Of a stretch of DNA of 16,901 nt, positions 7,331 through 16,901 are shown piece after piece; position 1 is the first letter of the stretch; every line of letters starts with the position of its first letter. Location of the stretch: contig JAOZPP010000076.1 in the NCBI GenBank assembly GCA_029932675.1, positions 1 to 16,901 of the forward strand, given 5' to 3'. The notes under the pieces are model-generated. The model worked only from the letters and a program-made list of their open reading frames with translations, made no database searches and had not been told where the DNA came from. Source of the DNA: a bacterium. Lineage in GTDB: Bacteria > SM23-81 > DAOVCL01. Position numbers and translations under genes: made by a program.

Positions 7331-7584
7331 ATGGGAACCAAAACCTTAGGACGACACATTATAGCTGACTCTGCCATATGTCATGGCGAGCCGACTTTTA
7401 GGGGGACACGCATTCTGGTTGCGGAGGTGCTTGAGCAAGTAGCCAATGGCATGGCTTGGGAGGCAATTATCGAGGAATGGCGTGGGCATTAACCGAGGAA
7501 GCGATTGCAGAGGCCGTTCGTCTAGCTCGTGAAGCTTTGGTTACCCATGCATCTGATATGGTGCCAGAGATGGCTGGCTCATGA
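7331..7584 (+). pseudogene. DUF433 antitoxin-like gene with a frameshift
   Basis: ATG at 7331 follows AGGAGG with 7-nt spacing. The first 52 residues contain the DUF433 signature: AICHGEPTFRGTRILVAEVLEQVANGMAWEAIIEEW. The frame then hits TAA at 7490-7492. One frame over, ALTEEAIAEAVRLAREAL, the expected helical continuation, runs to TGA at 7582-7584. A single missing base near 7480-7489 explains this. DUF433 proteins are usually small DNA-binding antitoxins with a winged-helix-like fold, paired with DUF5615/PIN-like toxins, and that partner follows here with an ATGA overlap. A real mutation, a sequencing or assembly indel, or less likely programmed frameshifting could produce this; the site (GGCGTGGGCATT) is not a classical slippery sequence. 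Confidence 0.75.
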
Positions 7585-7969
7585 ATATTCTTGATGAGAA
7601 TATCCCTGAGAGTCAACGGCAACTTTTGCGTGGCCGGCGGATTCGGGTTCGTCAAATCGGTCACGAAATAGGCCGTCAAGGAATGGAGGATGAGGAGATC
7701 ATCCCGCTTCTGCACCAATTACGCTCTGTGACTTTCTTTACTCGCGATCTGGGTTTCTACAATCACCGCTTTTGTCACACCAACTACTCTCTGGTCTGCT
7801 GGCTGTAGGCCAATATGAGGTAGCCAGTTTCATCCACCGTTTTCTAAGGCATCCCGCATTCAACCTAAAGGCCAAACGAATAGGCAAAGTGGTTCGATTG
7901 GCCCACAGGGGGATACGGATATGGCAACTCCATGCTGAAAAAGAAGAAGAACTGGCTCGGCCTGCTTGA
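7581..7969 (+). pseudogene. DUF5615 (PIN-like) toxin candidate with a frameshift
   Basis: Starts at ATG 7581, overlapping the preceding stop as ATGA. The first 73 residues, MNILDENIPESQRQLLRGRR onward, show the DEN start typical of DUF5615/Mut7-C-like PIN domains and the later FFTRDLGFY acidic motif (D56). The frame ends at TAG (7806-7808), but another frame carries the natural continuation AVGQYEVASFIHRFLRHPAF ... HRGIRIWQLHAEKEEEL to 7969. One missing base near 7795-7800 restores a protein of about 129 residues. Both genes of this pair therefore have the same kind of lesion. If real, the module is dead; if an assembly error, it is a normal toxin-antitoxin pair. Confidence 0.72.
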
Positions 7970-8042
7970 AGTCAGGGTGGGAGTTCTGACAACCCAAATC
8001 TTTCCTCCTCTAGTGGGAAAGTAGTTGCAACCTCATATGTTG

Positions 8043-8070
8043 CGAAAAAAATACGCAGACTGAAGTCTGC
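8043..8070 (-). terminator. Intrinsic terminator after treT
   Basis: On the minus strand, 58 nt past the treT stop, GCAGAC-TTCA-GTCTGC (8070-8055) forms a 6-7 bp stem followed by GTATTTTTTT (to about 8045). The U-run is on the minus strand, matching treT. It also separates treT from the convergent toxin-antitoxin pair. Confidence 0.7.
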
Positions 8071-8127
8071 TTCCAAATCTGGGGAGGTTTAAGGTTGTTA
8101 CCACCTCCGATGAGGACTCTGTGGAGG

Positions 8128-9354
8128 TCAGTAGTGATTCCTTCTCCAGAGGATCTCGTTTAGCAGATCCAGGTAGTCAATGAGGTGTCTGGTGATCAGG
8201 AAATTCTTCCGTACCCACTCTCTCCCTTTCTGGCCCAGCTCCTTTGCCAGATCTATATCCTGTAAAATGGCCACGATCCTGGCTGCAAAGCCATCAAGGT
8301 CTTGTGGATCAAGGAGAAAACCGTTTTCCCCGTCAACGATCTGCAGGGGGATACCCCCCACATTAGAGGCCACCACAGGTGTCCCCTTCCAGAGTGCCTC
8401 GGTGACTGTAAGGCCAAAGCCCTCCCTGAGAGATTTCTGGATGATGACTGTGGAAACCCGCTGCAGGGCATTCACCAGGATCTGGTTCTCACTGGTGATG
8501 AAGATGATCTCCCCTTTCTCAAGGAGGTGTTTGGCAGAACGATACACCTTGGTGTAGATCCTTAGACTCTCCGGGTCATCTGTGGCCATACTCCCACACA
8601 AAACCAGCCGGCAATCCACTTTTTCCCTCACCCTCTTGAATACCTTAATTACACCCTCTGGGTCCTTCCATTTATCAAATCTGGAGACTTGAGTGATCAG
8701 GGGCTTGTCAAGGTTCACGCCGAACTTTTTCAGATGGGCAGAGATGAGGTTGGGGGAGATATCCTTGTTCTTCGGCGAGAGCGGATCAATGGAAGGATAA
8801 ATTCTCCTCTGCTCTACGGGGAGGTCTTGCCTCTTGTAGTCTTCGCTCGACAGGACCACCAGGTCATATCTAAGGATGAATGTCTTCAAGTAGTCGAAGA
8901 GTTCATCTATGGGGTTAGAGAGGTCGATGTGGCATCTCCAGATCCAGGGTTGTCCCTTGGGATAAAACTTGATCAAGGGAAGCGGCTGAGGGTCATGGAC
9001 GATGACACAGTCATGGTCTATATGGGTGAAGCGGGAGAAGTTCTCGTTGTTTTCCAGATATAATTGCTTCTTCATCTTGGTGAGATGGAGCGGTTCCCCT
9101 TGCAGGGCATTATGAAACTTCTTGGTTACGGTAAAGAAATCCGGGGTTCCATGCAGGATTCTCCAGCCGGTTTCTATGCCCACATCGTTCATTAGGGTGA
9201 CCAGGCTGTTGAGGATCTCGGCCACACCCCCACCCTGATAGGTGGAATTGATATGCAGGATATGTCTTCCGTATAGCCTGCGTGCCTTGCGATAGATACT
9301 GCTGATCACCTCATCTCCCACTATCCCCCGGTAATCCTCTAAGCAGCGCCTCAT
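8128..9354 (-). CDS. treT: Trehalose synthase, glycosyltransferring (TreT), GT4 family
   Basis: A 408-residue retaining glycosyltransferase; known TreT enzymes are about 410-415 residues. They interconvert NDP-glucose plus glucose with trehalose. Diagnostic stretches are HINSTYQGGGVAEILNSL (35-52; glycine loop of the acceptor domain), HDPQPLPLI (120-128), WRCHIDLSNP (139-148), SRFDKWKDPEG (224-234), VLCGSMATDDPE (251-262) and the GT4 EGFGLTVTEALWKGTPVV block with the paired glutamates E311 and E319. I chose ATG 9354 rather than TTG 9360 because GGGAGG sits 6 nt before the ATG. It lies 0.48 kb downstream of malG in the same direction and has its own possible promoter and a terminator. In Thermococcales treT sits among the trehalose/maltose transporter genes, which matches this context. 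The reading frame is intact. Confidence 0.92.
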   Translation of the reverse strand: MRRCLEDYRGIVGDEVISSIYRKARRLYGRHILHINSTYQGGGVAEILNSLVTLMNDVGIETGWRILHGTPDFFTVTKKFHNALQGEPLHLTKMKKQLYLENNENFSRFTHIDHDCVIVHDPQPLPLIKFYPKGQPWIWRCHIDLSNPIDELFDYLKTFILRYDLVVLSSEDYKRQDLPVEQRRIYPSIDPLSPKNKDISPNLISAHLKKFGVNLDKPLITQVSRFDKWKDPEGVIKVFKRVREKVDCRLVLCGSMATDDPESLRIYTKVYRSAKHLLEKGEIIFITSENQILVNALQRVSTVIIQKSLREGFGLTVTEALWKGTPVVASNVGGIPLQIVDGENGFLLDPQDLDGFAARIVAILQDIDLAKELGQKGREWVRKNFLITRHLIDYLDLLNEILWRRNHY

Positions 9355-9397
9355 TCTCAACCTCCCTTGTGGGTTTATTTTTTACTGCCCATCAAAT

Positions 9398-9425
9398 ATA
9401 ATATCGGCAAGTATCAACTATCCAA
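9398..9425 (-). promoter_or_regulatory. treT: Possible treT promoter
   Basis: On the minus strand TTGGAT (9425-9420), a 16-bp spacer and TATTAT (9403-9398) lie about 44 bp before the treT start. The -10 is good, the -35 only fair. The sequence around the -10, ATATAATATCGGCA on the plus strand, occurs again at 9552-9565. Confidence 0.3.
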
Positions 9426-9612
9426 TTCTGCCGCCACCCCTGTGCCGGGAACTTAATGGTTGGCCGATACCAGTCAGATGCGGGCATCTGACCGCTCAAT
9501 CATTGGTGGCTCGGAGGATCTGAGCAAGGGCTTATGAACAATTCGGGTTAGATATAATATCGGCAGATTTTGGGGGGAACTTAAGCCATATTTCACTTAT
9601 GAGCGGCTTAGT

Positions 9613-9635
9613 AAAATAGGGACACTTCCTATTTT
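9613..9635. repeat. Hairpin AAAATAGG/CCTATTTT, possible weak terminator or REP-like element
   Basis: An 8-bp stem with a 7-nt loop (GACACTT), flanked on the plus strand by further Ts (TTTTTTC) and on the minus strand by TTTTAC. It lies about 200 bp past malG. The motif resembles short extragenic palindromes scattered in many bacterial genomes; that comparison is from memory and was not searched. Confidence 0.4.
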
Positions 9636-9697
9636 TTCACCTACCGGAAAAGTCTTGGGGTTAAACCTCTAATTACCAATTTAGGTTCCCATCGGAG

Positions 9698-9725
9698 GTG
9701 GTATCCCGATTTATCGGGATACCAC
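9698..9725. repeat. Perfect 13-bp hairpin downstream of malG
   Basis: GTGGTATCCCGAT and its exact complement are separated by TT. It lies about 112 bp after the malG stop. On the plus strand a T-run (CCCTTTTTGC, from about 9731) follows a few bases on; on the minus strand no U-run follows. It could protect the 3' end of the operon mRNA or act as a processing site. Confidence 0.55.
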
Positions 9726-9837
9726 TCTTCCCTTTTTGCTGGTAGGGCAGAGCCCTACTGACACATAAATTTCTTTATTTTGAATATCTTTTGCCTATCT
9801 GATGGAATCTGGGAGTTCCTTGTTGCCTAATCCGGGG

Positions 9838-10671
9838 TTATCCCTTCAATGCCCCTTTGGTCAGGTCCTGAATGATATAGCGCTGGAAGCCAACGGTAAG
9901 CAGGACCAAAGGGATGGAGGAGATTGTGGAAGCCGCCATAATATGCCCCCAGGGGATCTCCCCATGCAGGCCCTGGAAGAGGGCAATTCCCACCGGAATG
10001 GTCCTGGCCGCCTGGTCTGTGGTGAGCATCAGGGCGAAGAGAAACTCGTTGAAGGAGAAGATGAAGACCAACAGTGCGGTAGAGAAGAGCCCTGGTAATG
10101 CCAAGGGGAAGATTATCTTATAGAGGGTTTGAAATCGGGATGCCCCATCCACCAAGGCGGCCCTGTCCAGCTCCTGAGGGATCTGCATAAAATAGCTCAA
10201 GACTATCCAAAGAGCAAGGGGTAGGGCCCAGGCTATATAAGGGAAGATCAAGGCATTGTAGGTGTTTATCCAGCCCAATCCCGTCATTAACTTGAAGAGA
10301 TACCCCACAACGCTTATCTGGGGAAACATAGAGATCCCTAAGACCCCCAAAGGGATAAGCCTCCTCCCCGGGAAACGATACCGGGAGAAGGCATAGGCAG
10401 CCAGCCCGGCCACAAATGTGGTAAAGAGCGCCACCAGGGCCGAGATGATCAGGCTGTTTCTCAAGTAGGCGGGGAAGTGAAGCGATCCCGCTCTCAGGAT
10501 GTGACCATAGTTCCTTAAGGTCATGAGATATTTAACCTCCTGTGAGGAGAGGAATGTGGGGTCTCTGCTCAGGGAGACAATTATCATAAAGAAAAAGGGG
10601 ACCAGGCAGAAGCCAACCATAAAGGTTATTCCCAGCCAGGTCAGGAGGCGCTTTGTCCGTTCTTCCCTCAT
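9838..10671 (-). CDS. malG: ABC sugar transporter permease, MalG-like
   Basis: A 277-residue inner-membrane permease with about six hydrophobic spans. The first is near LTWLGITFMVGFCLVPFFFMII. The cytoplasmic EAA loop that docks on the ATPase is visible as ELDRAALVDGASRFQTLYKIIFPLALPG. The C-terminal YIIQDLTKGALKG tail is typical of MalG-type permeases (usual length about 270-290). I start it at ATG 10671, after GGAGGGG with 7-nt spacing; longer in-frame starts would overlap malF deeply and add a low-complexity head. The malF stop TGA lies one nt before this ATG (TGAGATG), so translation is coupled. With MalF it forms the channel for trehalose or maltose-type sugars delivered by the MalE-like protein. 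Substrate is inferred from neighbours. No ATPase gene follows. Confidence 0.9.
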   Translation of the reverse strand: MREERTKRLLTWLGITFMVGFCLVPFFFMIIVSLSRDPTFLSSQEVKYLMTLRNYGHILRAGSLHFPAYLRNSLIISALVALFTTFVAGLAAYAFSRYRFPGRRLIPLGVLGISMFPQISVVGYLFKLMTGLGWINTYNALIFPYIAWALPLALWIVLSYFMQIPQELDRAALVDGASRFQTLYKIIFPLALPGLFSTALLVFIFSFNEFLFALMLTTDQAARTIPVGIALFQGLHGEIPWGHIMAASTISSIPLVLLTVGFQRYIIQDLTKGALKG

Positions 10672-10672
10672 C

Positions 10673-15032
<4,360 letters not shown>

Positions 15033-15126
15033 GAGAGCCCTCCTTTTGGTGACACCAAGGCATATGCCCACCAGATCCCCCCCTCGCTCTATCTCCCTCT
15101 CCCCGAGCGAAGCTTCGAATATAAAA

Positions 15127-15232
15127 TTCACCCCGTTAAATATCTGCTGGTCTTAAAAGGTTAACCCTTCTTCTAACAGGTTTGTTTCCTGGGCTCTGAT
15201 TCTCGGTTGGACTTACCATTTAACGGGGTGAA
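15127..15232. repeat. Segment bounded by a perfect 15-bp inverted repeat, upstream of otsAB
   Basis: TTCACCCCGTTAAAT at 15127-15141 is the exact reverse complement of 15218-15232. The flanks GAATATAAAA (15117-15126) and GAATGTAGAA (15233-15242) match at eight of ten positions in direct orientation, suggesting an aged target duplication. The 106-bp unit carries no gene and covers the place where the otsAB promoter would be expected; no strong -35/-10 pair was recognised. It may be a mini transposable element or a regulatory foldback. Confidence 0.55.
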
Positions 15233-15337
15233 GAATGTAGAATGAAAGAAACTCCCATGTTTGACACCTATAGTTATAACTTTTGGAATAGCAATGGGTT
15301 AGAAAATGGGTTACACTATACCCTTGAGGGTTAGAAA

Positions 15338-15546
15338 GAGCTAATCTTTGACCCGATCTATTCATAAATTAGCACCAAGTCCCAAATTGTTATATGTCTT
15401 GGCTGTAGGGACAGGGCTTTAGACCTGTCCGCAGGACCGGAGGAGCGGACAGACCTGAAGGTCTGTCCCTACCCCAAAAAACACATAATCCCTTAGCTTC
15501 AGGAAAGTTATGCCAATTCATTATCAGTTTATGAATAATCCAGGTT
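15338..15546. repeat. Dispersed repeat, copy D (truncated, lacks TIRs)
   Basis: It matches the middle of copies A and B: GATCTATTCATAAATTAGCA (15355-15374), CCCAAATTGTTATATG, and TTATGCCAATTCATTATCAG (15508-15527) through TTATGAATAATCCAGG. The GGGTCAG... start and the ...CAAAAAGCAAGACCC end are both missing. Its right edge abuts the transposase remnant. The stretch from 15243 to 15337 shows nothing I recognise. Confidence 0.6.
15405..15472. repeat. Nested foldback (cloverleaf-like) inside copy D
   Basis: The outer arms GTAGGGACAG (15405-15414) and CTGTCCCTAC (15463-15472) are exact complements. Inside, CTGTCCGC (15425-15432) pairs with GCGGACAG (15445-15452), and the two sides can also form ACAGG/CCTGT and ACAGACCT/AGGTCTGT hairpins. 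Degenerate versions occur at the same place in copies A and B, so it is part of the repeat family. Confidence 0.6.
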
Positions 15547-15552
15547 GATAAG

Positions 15553-15738
15553 TTACTCTACAATACGGCTGAATTCGTCAAGTCCGGCAACCTTCAGGGG
15601 GGCAAGCTGCTCTAGGGCCTTTCTGGCGGTAAGTTTCATACCCGCCCAGTCGAAGGCCTTCTCCAATAGGCTCTCTATGAGATAGGCAATCACACATACG
15701 GCCACATGGGCCTTTACCCTGGGGTCTGCAAAAATCAT
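15553..15738 (-). pseudogene. C-terminal remnant of a DDE transposase (IS4/IS1634-like)
   Basis: 61 codons reading leftward to TAA at 15555-15553. The segment PRVKAHVAVCVIAYLIESLLEKAF, followed by LTARKALEQLAPLKVAGLD, resembles the very C-terminus of IS4-superfamily (IS1634-type) transposases: a conserved Arg/Lys-ala-His helix followed by a Ser/Thr-ala-x-Lys-Ala-Leu-Glu region. The catalytic DDE residues and the rest of the protein are absent. The fragment is cut at its upstream side by copy C, which starts at 15740, and is bounded on the other side by copy D. The apparent ATG at 15738 is accidental. Assignment rests on remembered family patterns. Confidence 0.6.
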
Positions 15739-15739
15739 A

Positions 15740-15896
15740 GGGTCAGATCTTGCTTTTTGCTATTTTTCCTACTTTATCACCCTTTGGTCAAGAAGTGGGT
15801 AGGCATAAATGCCCATCCCTACTCAAGAAATTATGCCAATTCATTATCAGGTTATGGAATAAGCCTCAAGAGAGGCAAAAAGCAAGACCCGAGCCC
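15740..15896. repeat. Dispersed TIR-bounded repeat, copy C (internally deleted)
   Basis: It begins GGGTCAGATCTTGCTTTTTGC and ends near GCAAAAAGCAAGACCCGAGC, inverted relative to the start. The middle is shortened to a small hairpin (GGGTAGGCATAAATGCCCATCCC) followed by the family's AATTATGCCAATTCATTATC tail. A further inverted end, AGCAAAAGGCAAGTCCTGACC, lies at 15922-15942, matching the start of copy B; this may be a second, overlapping element end. Confidence 0.65.
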
Positions 15897-15975
15897 AAAG
15901 TTCTCACTTTTTTATGAAGTTAGCAAAAGGCAAGTCCTGACCCCTACTTCTCCATAAGATTATCTGCCAATAACC

Positions 15976-16704
15976 TCAACATTTGACCTCAAGATTCTTC
16001 CTGATTTTCCGAATAAATTCTTCCTCCTTTTTTGCAACTTTTCCGTCGTGATCCCATCTCTTTAGAACCATCTCACGCTTTGAAGGATGAATAAAAGGGT
16101 AAAGAAATACCCTTTTTTCTCCAAAAGCAAAACTCTTGTTAACGTCGGTCTTTCTAACGCATGTTACAATACCTCCCACATAGAATAATGACCTGTCCAT
16201 GAGAATGTCTCGACATAAAGCTAATGCGTAATTTCCCAGTGCAACTATCACTAGCTCCTTTGTTGGCAACAACTGAAGTTCCTTCCTAAAGTATTCTCTG
16301 CAATAAGGAGCACATTTCCTCCATCCAGAACTGCATCTAATATCTCTATCGTCTTCAGGAACACATTTTAAGGCGTGCGTCCAATAGATTTCATCAGTTG
16401 AGGGATTAAAGTTATGGCAAAAAATCTTAACCATCTTATTAATTGGAGTGTTCCCTGTGGGTCCGTCCTTTTTACAACCACCAATTAAGTAATCCTCCAT
16501 TTCACCGGGATCTCCACTCGGAACTTCATTACGCAAATTGGCTCCAGGATCTTGAGATAAAACTAAGAACTTCACTTTTGAGAGAGAGTCCTCACTTCTA
16601 TCAAAAAATATAGGCAATTTATCTCTATTCCTCGGGCAATCACTAAACCCACAACTCTTTACATTATTCCTCAAGTCTCCCCAGGTTTCGCTAATAGTAT
16701 CCAT
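15976..16704 (-). CDS. Uracil-DNA glycosylase superfamily protein, divergent, possible Fe-S type
   Basis: A 242-residue protein. The superfamily's first motif appears as VLSQDPGANLRNE (48-60; compare GxxPG). A KC-containing strand HALKCVPEDDR (110-120) corresponds to the family-4 region around VKC. CAPYCREYFRKELQLLPTKELVIVALGNYALAL (131-163) matches the conserved helix-strand unit, and YPFIHPSKRE (202-211) carries the motif-2 HPS. Family-4 enzymes bind a 4Fe-4S cluster through four cysteines; C18, C23, C114 and C131 are candidates, though the first pair is spaced by four residues instead of two. It would remove uracil or another damaged base, or act in defence. ATG 16704 is preferred over TTG 16707 because AAGGGGG lies 7 nt before it. 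It stands alone, AT-rich, between repeats, with no operon partner visible. Confidence 0.7.
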   Translation of the reverse strand: MDTISETWGDLRNNVKSCGFSDCPRNRDKLPIFFDRSEDSLSKVKFLVLSQDPGANLRNEVPSGDPGEMEDYLIGGCKKDGPTGNTPINKMVKIFCHNFNPSTDEIYWTHALKCVPEDDRDIRCSSGWRKCAPYCREYFRKELQLLPTKELVIVALGNYALALCRDILMDRSLFYVGGIVTCVRKTDVNKSFAFGEKRVFLYPFIHPSKREMVLKRWDHDGKVAKKEEEFIRKIRKNLEVKC

Positions 16705-16859
16705 CAAAATGCCCCCTTAAATTTATACGCTGTCTGATCTCTTTGAAATAACCGAGATATTTATTAGTCAAGCTGTTGTATAGTCAAACTTTCCTGAGCC
16801 CCCACAGAGATCACATACTTCTTTGCCTGCTGGGGAATTGCCATGTCTGAACTAAACTA

Positions 16860-16879
16860 CTACCGCCTAAAGGCGGTAG
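16860..16879 (-). repeat. Hairpin resembling the right end of an IS200/IS605-type element
   Basis: CTACCGCC and GGCGGTAG flank a 4-nt loop, reading CTACCGCC-TTTA-GGCGGTAG on the minus strand and followed there by TAGTTTAGTTCA. Hairpins with a CCTTTAGG-type tip, followed by a short TA-rich stretch, mark the right ends of many IS605/IS1341 (tnpB) elements. If so, the element body lies beyond the right edge of the window. From 16708 to 16859 I see no gene. Confidence 0.45.
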
Positions 16880-16901
16880 GTTTATGGGGTAGCCATAGAA
16901 A

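Larger units (their letters stand above)
9361..9837. other. Hairpin-rich intergenic region between malG and treT
   Basis: No gene is seen in these 477 bp. Four inverted repeats are visible: TCAGATGC/GCATCTGA (9474-9491), AAAATAGG/CCTATTTT (9613-9635), a perfect 13-bp stem GTGGTATCCCGAT/ATCGGGATACCAC with a TT loop (9698-9725), and GTAGGGC/GCCCTAC (9742-9758). There is also a 14-bp direct repeat ATATAATATCGGCA at 9396-9409 and 9552-9565, GGGAACTTAA twice, and a short stretch at 9531-9549 resembling part of the dispersed repeat. The stems could slow or end the malG transcript, but none has a convincing U-run on the minus strand. Confidence 0.6.

Noticed and set aside
8055-8070. Hairpin as terminator for the rightward toxin-antitoxin pair
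   Set aside because: The T-run follows the stem only on the minus strand; on the plus strand the stem is followed by TTCCAAATC.
9742-9758. GTAGGGC/GCCCTAC hairpin as malG terminator
   Set aside because: On the minus strand it is followed by CAGCAAAAAGGG, with no U-run.

Overview
The window looks like an accessory region of an uncultured bacterium. I cannot name the lineage. Several genes carry AGGAGG-type ribosome binding sites, which suggests Bacteria. The TreT-type trehalose synthase next to a trehalose/maltose ABC transporter is an arrangement known from Thermococcales and thermophilic bacteria, so a warm or stressful habitat is possible but not shown. Almost every gene reads leftward, on the minus strand.

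Layout, left to right. (1) 1-4318, minus: a chained Type III restriction-modification operon in the order res, PIN-domain toxin-like gene, small antitoxin-like gene, mod. Gaps between genes are 1-3 nt. The mod reading frame loses similarity to its family exactly where a repeat end begins (about position 60), just before its expected AdoMet-binding motif. (2) 4346-4472: a short MITE-like element with inverted ends and a 10-bp flanking direct repeat; its right end matches the repeat that cuts mod. (3) 4504-7181: two cassette-like genes on the minus strand, a CPBP/CAAX-type membrane protease split by an in-frame TAA and a SAM-dependent methyltransferase. They are separated by a convincing integron attC-like site (5977-6049), with a weaker one at 5015-5069, and the whole block lies between two copies of a dispersed TIR-bounded repeat (copies A and B). 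No integrase is present. (4) 7236-7969, plus: a DUF433/DUF5615-like toxin-antitoxin pair in which both genes carry an apparent 1-nt frameshift.

(5) 8043-15232, minus: a trehalose region. A four-gene, translationally coupled operon (fused OtsA-OtsB, then MalE-, MalF- and MalG-like transporter genes) is followed by a hairpin-rich 0.48-kb spacer and treT with its own possible promoter and a clear intrinsic terminator. The cell could make trehalose from UDP-glucose and glucose-6-phosphate (OtsAB), take up trehalose or maltose-type sugars (MalEFG), and interconvert trehalose with NDP-glucose and glucose (TreT). The transport ATPase (MalK) is absent here. (6) 15338-15943: repeat debris, with two more copies of the dispersed repeat around a DDE-transposase C-terminal remnant. 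(7) 15976-16704, minus: a divergent uracil-DNA-glycosylase-superfamily protein with candidate Fe-S cysteines. (8) At the right edge, a hairpin like the right end of an IS200/IS605-type element.

Overall, a metabolically coherent trehalose locus sits beside a mobile-element-rich zone of defence and cassette genes, several of them decaying.
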